Positions 16,533 to 25,549 of a DNA stretch of 64,000 nucleotides are shown here, piece after piece. A program made the translations under genes and the position numbers. Origin of the DNA: Porticoccus sp041395745 (GTDB lineage Bacteria > Pseudomonadota > Gammaproteobacteria > Pseudomonadales > Porticoccaceae); assembly GCA_041395745.1 (NCBI GenBank), contig JAWKZV010000003.1, positions 124,001 through 188,000 of the forward strand, given 5' to 3'. The first letter of the stretch is position 1. The number at the start of each line of letters is the position of its first letter. The notes beneath the pieces are model-generated. The model did not search any database and was not told where the DNA came from. It was given only the letters and a program-made list of their open reading frames with translations.

Positions 16533-17861
16533 ATGACCGAGCTGCTCTCTCCTGCGGGAACACTCAAGAACATGCGCTACGCTCTAGCCTACGGTGCCGA
16601 TGCGGTTTACGCCGGCCAGCCGCGCTACAGCCTGCGGGTGCGCAACAACGAATTCAACCACCTGGACGTGATGGCGGCGGCCATCGAAGAAGCTCACAAC
16701 ATGGGCAAGCAGTTCTATATCGCCAGCAACATCTCGCCCCACAACGACAAGGTGCGCAGCTACCTGCGGGACATGGAAGAAGTCATCGCCATGCGGCCGG
16801 ATGCATTGATCATGTCCGACCCGGGGTTGATCATGATGGTGCGGGAAAAGTGGCCGGAGATGCCGATTCACCTGTCGGTACAGGCCAACGCCGTCAACTA
16901 CGCCACCGTGAAGTTCTGGCACACCCAGGGCATCGTGCGCACCATCCTGTCCCGGGAATTGAGCCTTGAAGAGGTGGAGGAAATCCGCCAGCAGGTGCCG
17001 GAGATGGAACTGGAAGTGTTCGTCCACGGCGCTCTCTGTATCGCCTATTCCGGCCGCTGCCTGCTGTCCGGCTACATGAACCACCGGGACTCCAACCAGG
17101 GCGCCTGCACCAACGCCTGCCGCTGGAAATACAACGCCCACGAAGCCAAGGAAACTGAGACCGGCGACATTATCCCCACCAAGATGTGGGAGCCGGAACC
17201 CGCAGAAAATGAACACGATGAAGTGCCACCAATGATGCTGCTGGAAGAGGAGGGTCGCCCCGGCGAGCTGATGCCCGCCTACGAGGACGAGCACGGCACC
17301 TATATCATGAACTCCAAGGACCTGCGCGCTGTGCAGCACGTGGAGCGGCTGGTCAATATGGGCATTCACTCCCTGAAGATCGAGGGCCGCACCAAGTCTC
17401 ACTACTATGTGGCGCGCACCGCCCAGGTCTATCGCCGCGCCATCGACAACGCCCTGGCCGGCAAGCCTTTCGACATGAACCTGATGGCGGAACTGGACCA
17501 CCTGGCCAACCGCGGCTACACCGAAGGTTTCTACCGCCGTCATGTACCCCAGGAATACCAGAACTACCAGCAGGGTGTTTCCACCAACCCAAACCAACAG
17601 TTCGTCGGTGAAATCTGCGGTGTCGAGCGCGACAAGGGCTGGTTTACCGTGGAAGTGAAAAATCGCTTTGAAGCCGGCGACACCCTGGAGCTGATCACCC
17701 CCGCCGGCAACCTGACCTTCAACCTGGAAGCCTTGGAAAACCGCGATGGCGAAAAAATGGCTGCCGCACCCGGTTCCGGTCACGTGGTGCGCATCCCCAT
17801 GCCCGCCGATCTGGCGCTGCCGGAAGACGGCGGCTATGCCATGCTGATGCGCTATATGTAA
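16533..17861 (+). CDS. trhP: tRNA uridine-34 hydroxylase TrhP (U32 family, YegQ)
   Basis: 442 residues from the ATG at 16533 (MTELLSPAGTLKNM), preceded by CAGGTG. Near-identical blocks to E. coli YegQ are seen: 'YAGQPRYSLRVRNNEF', 'MSDPGLIMMVRE', 'HLSVQANAVN', 'VFVHGALCIAYSGRCLLS' with the conserved cysteines of U32 proteins, and 'GACTNACRW'. TrhP makes 5-hydroxyuridine at U34 using prephenate, the first step toward cmo5U. Other steps of that pathway are nearby (cmoM 18427-19200) and at the right edge (cmoA). Older annotation calls this a peptidase; the tRNA role is established for the family. Confidence 0.93.
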   Translation: MTELLSPAGTLKNMRYALAYGADAVYAGQPRYSLRVRNNEFNHLDVMAAAIEEAHNMGKQFYIASNISPHNDKVRSYLRDMEEVIAMRPDALIMSDPGLIMMVREKWPEMPIHLSVQANAVNYATVKFWHTQGIVRTILSRELSLEEVEEIRQQVPEMELEVFVHGALCIAYSGRCLLSGYMNHRDSNQGACTNACRWKYNAHEAKETETGDIIPTKMWEPEPAENEHDEVPPMMLLEEEGRPGELMPAYEDEHGTYIMNSKDLRAVQHVERLVNMGIHSLKIEGRTKSHYYVARTAQVYRRAIDNALAGKPFDMNLMAELDHLANRGYTEGFYRRHVPQEYQNYQQGVSTNPNQQFVGEICGVERDKGWFTVEVKNRFEAGDTLELITPAGNLTFNLEALENRDGEKMAAAPGSGHVVRIPMPADLALPEDGGYAMLMRYM

Positions 17862-17869
17862 GGCAGATC

Positions 17870-17888
17870 ACGGGCCCACAGGGCCCGT
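17870..17888 (+). terminator. Hairpin after trhP
   Basis: ACGGGCCC-ACA-GGGCCCGT, an 8-bp perfect stem 9 bases after the trhP stop. There is no real T run, so it may be a weak terminator or a processing hairpin. Confidence 0.5.
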
Positions 17889-17941
17889 TGCTGTTAGACT
17901 CTCCAACAGACAATCTCCCCCAACCATCCGGACTGACAACC

Positions 17942-18430
17942 TTGGCGCGTATCGTCCTGCTGCTGGCCCTTGGAATTCTGGCCTACGTCGCCTGGCGGCA
18001 TCTGCAACAGCTCTCACCGGAAAACCGTCGCAAGCTGCTACTGCGAGGCGGCTTCTTCGGATTGCTCGCGCTGATGGTCCTGCTGGCCGCCACCGGAAGG
18101 GTCAACTGGATTGTCGCCGCCTTCACCGCAGCACTGCCCGTACTGAAAATCTTGCTGGCACTGTTGTTACGAAGCTGGCCACTGTTGCAGATCTGGCTGA
18201 AAAAACACTGGCAACACAAAACGCCACCACCATCCCATCAGGATCGCATCCTCACCGAACACGATGCCCTGGAAATGCTCGGCCTGAAACCCGGAGCCAG
18301 CCGGGAAGACATCATCAAAGCCCACAAGCGACTGATGCAGAAAGTCCACCCGGACCGGGGTGGCAGCGATTACCTGGCGTCGCAAATCAACGCCGCAAGG
18401 GATTTACTGCTTAAACGCTACCACGACTAA
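17942..18430 (+). CDS. Membrane-anchored DnaJ-domain protein
   Basis: About 162 residues if the TTG at 17942 is used; another TTG at 17888 lies in the trhP hairpin and is less likely. No ATG is available and the ribosome site is weak, so the start is uncertain. Two N-terminal hydrophobic segments are followed by a short C-terminal J domain with the HPD triad ('VHPDRGGS'), an arrangement like DjlA/TIM14-type co-chaperones that stimulate DnaK at the membrane. Client unknown. It ends 4 bases inside the convergent cmoM gene. Confidence 0.8.
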   Translation: MARIVLLLALGILAYVAWRHLQQLSPENRRKLLLRGGFFGLLALMVLLAATGRVNWIVAAFTAALPVLKILLALLLRSWPLLQIWLKKHWQHKTPPPSHQDRILTEHDALEMLGLKPGASREDIIKAHKRLMQKVHPDRGGSDYLASQINAARDLLLKRYHD

Positions 18431-19200
18431 TTGCGCTGCAGCAGCAGGTGGATATAGCGCCCCAGCCACAGGTACGGCTCCCGGCGGGCGTAGGCCAGCT
18501 CCATTTCCACCACGGATTCCGGGACTTCATTTCCCCCGCGCGGCGCAGTGACATAGTCAGAAAACACCCGCACGCCGCTGGTGCCGATCACTGAAAGTTC
18601 CTGTGCCTCCACCCATTCCTTTACCTGTTGCGGGTAGAGGGGGTTGCCCGGCGTCAGGCTGCCGGGGTCGGGTACAAAGGTTTCCTTTTTCAACAGGTTG
18701 AAGTTGCCGCGAATCAGGTTGCGGTACTCCAGGGAATGGCGGTTGTAGTAGGTAAATGACAGGATGCCCTGGTTAGCCAGGAATTCCTTCAGTGTGGGCA
18801 ATAACTGTTCCGGTTGGGCCAGCCACTCAACAACCGCATGGCACAGCACCAGGTCAAATTCACCCAATTCACTATTCTCCAGCTGCTGAAAGGGCCCCTC
18901 GATCCAGCGGATACGATCCTCCACCCCGGCCTCGCGGGCCGACTGGCGCGCTACATTCAGCATTTCTGCGGAAATATCGTTGACGACGACCTGATGGCCC
19001 AAAGTGGCGAGGCGGACGGCCAGCTGCCCCAGTCCGGCACCGATATCCAGCACGCGCAGGGGAACATCGCTGTGGATTTGCGGGACCCACTCTTCCAGAT
19101 CACGCCACAGCACCGCCAGCCGCACCTGCCCCTTGAGGCCGCCATAGACCTTGCGCTGGAAACGTTCGGCCAGGTCATCAAAATTGCGATCTTTATTCAT
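18427..19200 (-). CDS. cmoM: tRNA 5-carboxymethoxyuridine methyltransferase CmoM
   Basis: 257 residues, a class I SAM methyltransferase. It matches E. coli CmoM/SmtA over its whole length: start 'DRNFDDLAERFQRKVYG', SAM motif I 'LRVLDIGAGLGQ', 'FDLVLCHAVVEW', 'SFTYYNRHSLEYRNLIRGNF', 'GVRVFSDYV' and 'REPYLWLGRYIH'. It methylates the carboxyl of cmo5U34 to give mcmo5U34 in tRNAs such as Ala, Ser, Pro and Thr. Convergent with the DnaJ gene and divergent from tRNA-Arg/rsmE. trhP and cmoA of the same pathway are in the window. Confidence 0.93.
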   Translation of the reverse strand: MNKDRNFDDLAERFQRKVYGGLKGQVRLAVLWRDLEEWVPQIHSDVPLRVLDIGAGLGQLAVRLATLGHQVVVNDISAEMLNVARQSAREAGVEDRIRWIEGPFQQLENSELGEFDLVLCHAVVEWLAQPEQLLPTLKEFLANQGILSFTYYNRHSLEYRNLIRGNFNLLKKETFVPDPGSLTPGNPLYPQQVKEWVEAQELSVIGTSGVRVFSDYVTAPRGGNEVPESVVEMELAYARREPYLWLGRYIHLLLQRN

Positions 19201-19311
19201 TGGGCTGATAACTGTAATTGGAAGCTGTTCGGTAGTGACGCTATGGGCACACGCAGTTTGCCGCTGGCAAGCGCGGAGGCTAGAATACCCGCGCTGCTAG
19301 CATATGTCTCC

Positions 19312-19388
19312 GCCCCGGTAGCTCAGCTGGATAGAGTGGCCCCCTCCTAAGGGGCAGGTCAGAGGTTCAAATCCTCTTCGGGGCGCCA
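19312..19388 (+). tRNA. tRNA-Arg (anticodon CCT)
   Basis: 77 bases with encoded CCA. Acceptor stem GCCCCGG/TCGGGGC, D-loop AGCTGGATA, anticodon stem GCCCC/GGGGC around loop CTCCTAA (anticodon CCT), and T-loop TTCAAAT. It reads the rare AGG codon. rsmE starts 28 bases later. Confidence 0.97.
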
Positions 19389-19415
19389 TATTCCATTCAT
19401 CATACGGCCTTTCCC

Positions 19416-20129
19416 ATGAACCTGCTGTTACTGGAACCCGGTGACTTTATCTCCGACAGCCGCGCGGTATTGAGTGGCAGGCGTCTGAGACACATGCAGG
19501 AAGTTCACGGTGTGCAGGAAGGGGATACGCTAAAGGCGGGCCTCCTCAACGGCAACATGGGCAGCGCCCGGCTGCTATCCCTCTCCAACAGCCACGTGGA
19601 ACTGGAAGTCACACTGACAGCACCACCACCGGCGCCACTTCCACTCACCCTGCTGCTGGCCCTGCCGCGTCCGAAAATGTTGCGGCGGGTGTTACAGACC
19701 GCAGCAACCATGGGAGTCAAACAGCTTTACCTGATCAATAGCTGGCGGGTAGAGAAAAGCTACTGGCAGAGTCCGTGGCTGGCTCCAGAATCGATCCGTG
19801 AACAGTTAATTCTGGGGCTCGAACAGGGTTGCGACACCATGCTTCCGGAGGTTCACCTGAAGCAGTGCTTCAAACCCTTTGTTGAAGATGAACTGCCTGC
19901 CATTGCCGGGAATACTCTTGCACTGGTGGCGCATCCCACTGGTGCTCAAGGCTGCCCGACGGGCATCTCAACGTCCACGACCCTGGCCATCGGCCCCGAG
20001 GGCGGTTTTATCGACTATGAAATCCACAAATTGCAGGACTGTGGGTTCACCCCGGTCACTCTCGGGCCACGTATCCTGCGGGTGGAGACAGCCATACCTG
20101 CAATTGTGAGCCGACTCTTCCCGCTCTGA
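19416..20129 (+). CDS. rsmE: 16S rRNA (uracil1498-N3)-methyltransferase
   Basis: 237 residues, close to the usual 240-245. RsmE is a SPOUT-family (knotted) enzyme that methylates N3 of U1498 in the 30S decoding region. Family hallmarks are the N-terminal PUA-like domain ('RRLRHMQEVHGVQEGD'), 'LLLALPRPKMLRRVLQTAATMGV', and the knot 'LAIGPEGGF' plus 'LGPRILRVETA'. The ATG follows tRNA-Arg closely. Confidence 0.95.
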   Translation: MNLLLLEPGDFISDSRAVLSGRRLRHMQEVHGVQEGDTLKAGLLNGNMGSARLLSLSNSHVELEVTLTAPPPAPLPLTLLLALPRPKMLRRVLQTAATMGVKQLYLINSWRVEKSYWQSPWLAPESIREQLILGLEQGCDTMLPEVHLKQCFKPFVEDELPAIAGNTLALVAHPTGAQGCPTGISTSTTLAIGPEGGFIDYEIHKLQDCGFTPVTLGPRILRVETAIPAIVSRLFPL

Positions 20130-20287
20130 CAGACTCCCCACCACTTTCCCCCGCCAACAAACCATTGCAGAATGGCAGTGATGCCATTATCGTGGGCAAC
20201 TAAACTGATCAGTCAAAAATATATCCTGTCGGCCTCCAGGGTCGCCGGAATAAAAAAATAAATTAAAGATGACAGAGGGAGTCACTC

Positions 20288-20923
20288 ATGAAACTGTACG
20301 ATTGCGCAGTAGCGCCCAATCCCCGTCGCGCGCGGATGTTCATTGCCGAGAAAGGACTGGATATCCCGAAAGTAGAAATCGACATTCTCGGCGGCGAAAA
20401 CCTTGGCGAGAAATTCCTGGCAGTTAACCCTCGCGGACTGCTGCCCGTGCTGGAACTTGACGACGGCACCCGCTTCGATGAAACCATGGCGATCTGTCAT
20501 TATCTGGAAGAACTCTACCCGGAACCGCCTCTGCTCGGCACCACACCGGTGGAGCGTGCCCAGATCGAGTGCATGCAGCGCAAAATGGAATTCGACGGCA
20601 TGATTGCCACCTCGGAAGTGTTCCGTAACCAGGCTAGCAACGACAAGTTCTGCTACCGCAGCCTGCCTGGCGTGGGCGACCTGCCAGCCATTGAAGGGTT
20701 GATCCACCGCGGCACCAGGACCCTGGAACGCTTCTTCTACTGGCTCGAGAAGTACCTGGACGGTAATCATTTCATTATGGGCGACCGTTTCACCATGGTG
20801 GACATCACTGCTGTCTGCGCCGTGGATTTCGCCAAGTGGGTGGACATCAACATCCCCAAAGAAAACACCAACAGCCTGCGCTGGTACGAAGAAGTGTCTG
20901 CCAGACCAAGCGCCAAAGCCTGA
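20288..20923 (+). CDS. Glutathione S-transferase family protein
   Basis: 211 residues. The thioredoxin-like N-terminal half begins MKLYDCAVAPNPRRARMF with the cis-Pro/Glu-Ser equivalents 'NPRGLLPVLEL' and 'FDETMAICHYLEE'; the C-terminal helical domain contains 'FTMVDITAVCAVDFA'. AGAGGGAGTC precedes the ATG. Cytosolic GST, substrate unknown, not closely similar to the GST at 11432-12079. It stands alone, followed by a long inverted repeat. Confidence 0.88.
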   Translation: MKLYDCAVAPNPRRARMFIAEKGLDIPKVEIDILGGENLGEKFLAVNPRGLLPVLELDDGTRFDETMAICHYLEELYPEPPLLGTTPVERAQIECMQRKMEFDGMIATSEVFRNQASNDKFCYRSLPGVGDLPAIEGLIHRGTRTLERFFYWLEKYLDGNHFIMGDRFTMVDITAVCAVDFAKWVDINIPKENTNSLRWYEEVSARPSAKA

Positions 20924-20934
20924 CCCCCCCACCT

Positions 20935-20969
20935 CCCTGCCAATACACTCATTAGGCGTATTGGCAGGG
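20935..20969. terminator. Long hairpin downstream of the GST gene
   Basis: Perfect 12-bp arms CCCTGCCAATAC/GTATTGGCAGGG with an 11-base loop, 11 bases after the GST stop. No T run follows, so termination is likely but not certain. Confidence 0.6.
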
Positions 20970-21163
20970 ATCCCCTCGCCGACAAAATAATTCTGATACC
21001 ACCGTCCTGATTCAGCTTGGTAGTCACCAGCTGTAAGGCGCTTAATGCGCACGCAAAAATCCTGAAAAAATGCGCCGGCGTTCACTGCCAATGGCTATCA
21101 ATAGCCAATATACTTGGAGCTCAACTTATGGAGTTGTATTCACTCAATAGAAGGAATTTACCT

Positions 21164-21640
21164 ATGATGCGCCCATTTCTTATCGGTTCTGTAATGATGG
21201 TAGCCAGCTCAGTGGCTATGGCCAGCGACTCTGGCCCCGGCTGTGGCTGGGGTTCCATGTTGTTCAAGGGCCAGTCGGGCAAGGCTTCCCACGTGGTCGC
21301 CGCGACAACCAACGGCACCTCCGGCAACAACACCTTCGGGATGACTTCCGGTACCAACGGCTGCGATACATCCAAGACCATCAGCTACACCGGCACCAGT
21401 GCGGTGGTTTTCCACAACATGGATCGTCTCTCCAATGACATCGCCAAGGGTGATGGTGAAATTCTCTCCACTGTCGCAGCGGTGATGGGCATTCAGGAAC
21501 AGGATGTCCCCACTTTCAAACGCGTCATGCATGAGAACTTTGACACCCTGTACCCCAACAGCGAAGTCACCAGCAACCAGGTACTGGAAACCATGATCGA
21601 CCTGATGTCCAAGGACGAAGCCCTGGCCAAGTACGTATAA
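21164..21640 (+). CDS. DUF3015 family exported protein
   Basis: 158 residues from ATG 21164, with AAGGA eight bases upstream; longer readings are not protein-like. A clear signal peptide (MMRPFLIGSVMMVASSVAMA) predicts export to the periplasm. The mature part starts 'DSGPGCGWGSMLFKGQ' and has the Gly/Ser/Thr/Asn-rich middle and C-terminal helical 'IQEQDVPTFKRVMHENFDTLYP' typical of DUF3015. Function unknown. It is followed by a DUF4105 protein and a lipoprotein hydrolase, all exported, which suggests an envelope-linked group. Confidence 0.85.
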   Translation: MMRPFLIGSVMMVASSVAMASDSGPGCGWGSMLFKGQSGKASHVVAATTNGTSGNNTFGMTSGTNGCDTSKTISYTGTSAVVFHNMDRLSNDIAKGDGEILSTVAAVMGIQEQDVPTFKRVMHENFDTLYPNSEVTSNQVLETMIDLMSKDEALAKYV

Positions 21641-21654
21641 GTATCCTCGAAGTT

Positions 21655-21679
21655 CCCGGCAACCAGCACGGTTGCCGGG
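21655..21679 (+). terminator. Hairpin after the DUF3015 gene
   Basis: CCCGGCAACC-AGCAC-GGTTGCCGGG, 10-bp arms, 14 bases after the stop. A second copy of the ACCCGGCAAC...GGTTGCC unit follows at 21701-21727 just before the next gene, giving two tandem hairpins. Confidence 0.55.
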
Positions 21680-21745
21680 CCATATCCCCTTAATCACACA
21701 ACCCGGCAACAGCCTTTTCGGTTGCCAGGATTCGCGTTGTCACGG

Positions 21746-23632
21746 ATGAAACATTTTCTTTTCACCCTTTACCTGCTGTTGGCTGCCTGGTTCCCGGCGC
21801 AGGCAGCACCATCCAGCCCAAATAGCCCTGCAGCTTTGGCTGGGCACCCCCAGTGGCTGGCGCTGCTGCAATACCAGCGTAGCGACTGGGATGGAAAGTT
21901 GCGCTCCGAAGTGGACGCAGACAATTTTTTCCTCAGCGCAAAAGGCAAAATTTCCGCCGCCGACGAACTGGATGAAAACGTCCGGCAATTTACGGCCCAC
22001 CCGGAACTGCAGTGCCGTTTTCCAGCCAGGGCGCAATGGCTGTATCAGCAAAAACTGCTGCCGACACTGGCCATTGATGAGTCCAACTGCCCCGAACTCA
22101 ACCGCTGGCTAGAGGATTTCAGGGCCGAATATGTCAGCCTGATCTTTCCCGCTGCTTACCTGAACAGCCCATCGTCCATGTTCGGGCACCTGTTCCTGCG
22201 GGTGGACCAAATCGACCAGAGCGACGCCAACCGACTGTTGGCAAAAACCATCAATTTCGCTGCCAATGTGGACTTTGATGACCCCGAACTCGTTTACGCC
22301 TACCGGGGGCTGTTTGGCGGCTATCCTGGTGTCGTCACAGTCATGCCCTATTACGAAAAGGTGCGTGAATACAGCGAGATCGAAAACCGCGACATCTGGG
22401 AATACCAGCTCAACCTCGAGCCGGAGGAAATGCAGCGGCTGCTGCTGCACACCTGGGAGCTATTACCTGTCACGTTCGACTATTATTTTTTCGATGAGAA
22501 CTGCGCCTATCGCATCCTGACACTGCTGGATGTGGCCCGCCCGTCCCTGAAACTGACTCAACAGTTCCACACCTACGCCATTCCCTCTGACACCCTGCGC
22601 ACGGTGGTTGCCAGCGGACTGGTCAAACAGGTGCGTTATCGCCCGTCCACGGCGACAGAACTCAGGCACAAAGCTAGGCAACTCCCGGAAGAATTACATC
22701 CGGTTGTGCTGGCCCTGGCCGAGCCGGGCTTTCTCTTTGAAGGTTCTTCCCCAGAAGGCCCTTCCCCTGAAAATCAGCTGGCGGCGATAAATGATCCGAC
22801 AGCTGCGGGAGCTGCCCTGGAAGCTGCTTTCGACCTGCAACGCTACCGCGCCCAGCAACAGGGACTGCCCCGGGATGCCGTAGCCGGTGCTTCCCTGAAC
22901 CTGTTGAAATTGCGCAGCCGCATCGAGGAGCCTTCACCCTATAGCGCTCCGCCCACACCATCGGTGCGAGACGATCAGGGACACCGCACTTTCCAGGTAG
23001 CCCTCAGCCGGGGACAAATTGAGGATGTGGAAGCCACACTGCTGCGCTTTCGCCCGGCTTATCACGACCTGCTCGACCCGCCGGCAGGGTATCCGCACGG
23101 AGCACAAATCAAGTTTCTCGAAACCGATCTCGCCTTCCGGGAAACCGGCTCAGTGCGGCTGGAACGCTTCACCGGCCTCGACATCACCTCCCTAAGCCCC
23201 AGGGACGACTTCTTCAAGCCACTATCCTGGCGGGTAGATGGCGGGCTTTACCGGAAATTCCTGCAAGACGGTGATGACCCATTGGTGCCCACTTTCAATG
23301 TTGGCGCAGGCCACAGTTATCAGTTCGGCGGCGGACAATTCTACCTGCTGGCGGAAAGCCAGCTGCAGCAACACTTCCAGTTGCCCTCCAATTACGCGGC
23401 CAGCATCGGCGTCCACGGCGGCTGGCTGACCAGAGCCCAGCACTGGCAACAACGGTTGTCTCTCCGACTCAACAGGGCGGTAGCCGGCTACAACCACGAA
23501 TACCAGGAACTGGGCTGGGAGCTGAGTTACCATCTAGGTCTGAATATTTCGCTGGTGGGGGAAATGAAGGTGACTCACACCGAAGGTGAGTATTTCCACC
23601 AGCACCAATTGGGGGTGGAATGGCGCTTCTGA
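21746..23632 (+). CDS. DUF4105 (Lnb N-terminal periplasmic domain) protein
   Basis: 628 residues from ATG 21746. Signal peptide MKHFLFTLYLLLAAWFPAQA, then a DUF4105 domain (about 120-320) with the conserved 'SPSSMFGHLFLRVD', 'YRGLFGGYPG' and 'YYFFDENCAYRIL' blocks, whose Asn/Cys/His residues resemble a papain-like peptidase or acyltransferase. The C-terminal half (about 400-628) is rich in alternating aromatic residues and ends in 'HQLGVEWRF', suggesting an outer membrane beta-barrel. Substrate unknown. It overlaps the next gene by 13 bases. Confidence 0.82.
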   Translation: MKHFLFTLYLLLAAWFPAQAAPSSPNSPAALAGHPQWLALLQYQRSDWDGKLRSEVDADNFFLSAKGKISAADELDENVRQFTAHPELQCRFPARAQWLYQQKLLPTLAIDESNCPELNRWLEDFRAEYVSLIFPAAYLNSPSSMFGHLFLRVDQIDQSDANRLLAKTINFAANVDFDDPELVYAYRGLFGGYPGVVTVMPYYEKVREYSEIENRDIWEYQLNLEPEEMQRLLLHTWELLPVTFDYYFFDENCAYRILTLLDVARPSLKLTQQFHTYAIPSDTLRTVVASGLVKQVRYRPSTATELRHKARQLPEELHPVVLALAEPGFLFEGSSPEGPSPENQLAAINDPTAAGAALEAAFDLQRYRAQQQGLPRDAVAGASLNLLKLRSRIEEPSPYSAPPTPSVRDDQGHRTFQVALSRGQIEDVEATLLRFRPAYHDLLDPPAGYPHGAQIKFLETDLAFRETGSVRLERFTGLDITSLSPRDDFFKPLSWRVDGGLYRKFLQDGDDPLVPTFNVGAGHSYQFGGGQFYLLAESQLQQHFQLPSNYAASIGVHGGWLTRAQHWQQRLSLRLNRAVAGYNHEYQELGWELSYHLGLNISLVGEMKVTHTEGEYFHQHQLGVEWRF

Positions 23633-24489
23633 TACACCGCCTCCGCTTCCATTGCTGGCTGATCACACTGGTGCTCAGCTGTCTGCTATCCGCCTGCAGC
23701 AGTCCTTTTTTCTATCCGGACCAATGGATTCGCCTCACCCCGGACAAAATTGGCCTGGATTACCGGGATGTGGTGCTGGAGGCACAGGACGGCACCCGCA
23801 TCCATGCCTGGCATTTGTTGCCAGCCACACAGCCAAAGGGCGTCATCCTGGTCTTGCACGGCAATGCCGAGAACATCAGTACCCATATCCACAGCGTCGC
23901 CTGGCTCGCGGAGAGCGGCTATGAGCTGTTATTGCTGGATTATCGGGGATTCGGGGAATCCCATGGCAGCGCTTCTCTGCCAGCGGTCTTTGAGGATATT
24001 GACGCAGCGACTCACTGGCTCGAACAGCGTGGACAGTCCGTCCGCATTCCAATCTATTGGCTCGGCCAGAGTATCGGCGCCAGCCTGAGCAGCTACTACC
24101 TCAGCGAACATCATGTTAAGGGGCTGAAAGCCGTTATTCTGGACACCCCCTTCGCCAGCTACCGCCGCATAGGACGGGAAAAATTCTCCGAATTCTGGCT
24201 AACCTGGCCATTCCAGTACCTGCTCTCATGGCTGATCGACGACCGTTTCAGCCCGGAGAAAACAGCAGATAACTGGCCCCAGCTGCCCCTGCTGGTGTTC
24301 AGCAGCCGTGACGATGGAGTTGTACCCGCTCACCACACCCGGGCGCTGCTTGAACGATTACCCCATGACTCCGATGTGCCCGTGGAGTTTGTTGAAACCA
24401 GCGGCTCCCATATTGGCACATACCAAAATCCTGCCTACCGAGAGATCACGCTGGACTTTTTGGCACAGTTCCCCGAGAGCCAGAACTAA
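23620..24489 (+). CDS. Alpha/beta-hydrolase lipoprotein
   Basis: 289 residues. The N-terminal signal ends in a lipobox (LLSAC, Cys about 26), so this should be a membrane lipoprotein. The fold matches the BEM46/ABHD13-like hydrolases: oxyanion block 'LVLHGNAENIS', nucleophile elbow GQSIGAS, acid in 'FSSRDDGVVP', and His in 'ETSGSHIGTY'. Natural substrate unknown (esters or peptides). It overlaps the DUF4105 gene, so the two are translated together. Confidence 0.87.
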   Translation: MALLIHRLRFHCWLITLVLSCLLSACSSPFFYPDQWIRLTPDKIGLDYRDVVLEAQDGTRIHAWHLLPATQPKGVILVLHGNAENISTHIHSVAWLAESGYELLLLDYRGFGESHGSASLPAVFEDIDAATHWLEQRGQSVRIPIYWLGQSIGASLSSYYLSEHHVKGLKAVILDTPFASYRRIGREKFSEFWLTWPFQYLLSWLIDDRFSPEKTADNWPQLPLLVFSSRDDGVVPAHHTRALLERLPHDSDVPVEFVETSGSHIGTYQNPAYREITLDFLAQFPESQN

Positions 24490-24610
24490 GCGATCTGGGG
24501 ATTATTTCTATTCACTGAATGTAATTTGTGAGACGGGATTTACCCGCTCTGACAGAGCTACGCTGCTTTGTAAGATCAGGGCATTCGTCCGATGCCTGCT
24601 ACTGAGAAAT

Positions 24611-24639
24611 AAAAAAACCCGGCATTGAGCCGGGTTTTT
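24611..24639. terminator. Bidirectional terminator between hydrolase and tRNA-Ser
   Basis: AAACCCGGC-ATTGA-GCCGGGTTT flanked by A and T runs. It ends the tRNA-Ser transcript on the minus strand and the hydrolase transcript on the plus strand. Confidence 0.88.
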
Positions 24640-24645
24640 AATTTG

Positions 24646-24733
24646 TGGCGGTGAGGGAGGGATTCGAACCCTCGATACGTTTCCGTATACACACTTTCCA
24701 GGCGTGCTCCTTCGACCACTCGGACACCTCACC
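24646..24733 (-). tRNA. tRNA-Ser (anticodon GGA)
   Basis: 88 bases with encoded CCA. Acceptor GGTGAGG/CCTCACC, anticodon loop CTGGAAA (anticodon GGA), a long class II variable arm around TACGGAAACGTA, and T-loop TTCGAAT. It decodes UCC/UCU. Confidence 0.97.
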
Positions 24734-24876
24734 GGGTAAAACTGTCACTTGCCTTTGGGTCGCCGCGGCAAGTTACGGCTCTTTCTCACGATCACCGCCT
24801 GAACCAATGGGCCAAGCAATTCACCGCGTATTTTGAGGGGCGCAACTGTACACAAGCACCCCTGAAAAAGCAATTG

Positions 24877-25434
24877 TCATGGCCAGCTTTGGAAGTATTC
24901 GGAGATGACCACCTCCGGAGCCGGAGGCAGAGTAAACTCCAGGGCACCCAGATAGAGAAAGCCGACGATTCTCTCTCCCTCCGTCAACCCCAGTCCGGAC
25001 ATTACCGCGGGGTCATAAGCGTAATCACCTGTACGCCAGATCGCCCCAATATCCTGGGCATAGGCTGCGGTGATCATGTTCTGCACCGCCGCTCCTGTAG
25101 AGATGATCTGTTCAATCTCGGGAACCTTGGCATTGGCCTTGGGGCTGGCAATGGCGACGATCACCATTGGCGCCCGCAGCGGCCGCCCTATTGCCCGCTC
25201 GCGCTCCTTGGTCGAGATCTCGCCCTGTTTCACTTCCTCAGCTAGGGCAAACAGTTCCCCCAAAGCAACCAGGCTGTCACCTTCCAGCACCAGGAATCGC
25301 CAGGGGCGCATGCGACCATGATCGGCAGCGCGAAAGGCGGCCTTCTGGATATTGGCGAGAACTTCCCCAGAGGGAGCCGGGGCGGCCAGTCTGGGAGCTG
25401 AAACCCGTTCGTGAAGTGCTTGCAGAGCGTCCAT
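24877..25434 (-). CDS. Nitroreductase family protein (YdjA-like)
   Basis: 185 residues, FMN-dependent nitroreductase fold of the small YdjA type. Visible blocks are 'AADHGRMRPWRFLVLEG' (FMN contact), 'RAPMVIVAIASP', 'STGAAVQNMITAAYAQDIGAIWRTG' and 'ERIVGFLYLG'. It probably reduces nitro or quinone compounds with NAD(P)H; physiological substrate unknown. Single gene, divergent from the adenylate cyclase. Confidence 0.9.
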   Translation of the reverse strand: MDALQALHERVSAPRLAAPAPSGEVLANIQKAAFRAADHGRMRPWRFLVLEGDSLVALGELFALAEEVKQGEISTKERERAIGRPLRAPMVIVAIASPKANAKVPEIEQIISTGAAVQNMITAAYAQDIGAIWRTGDYAYDPAVMSGLGLTEGERIVGFLYLGALEFTLPPAPEVVISEYFQSWP

Positions 25435-25549
25435 TAGATAACCCTTTTTCCCGTTCTTGACTCATCCAGGCCAGAGGCATAGACATTTAGAGCCGGACAT
25501 CGTGTAATTAGCCGCACTGACCAAGGTGCCGGGGGGCCCATCTTACAGG

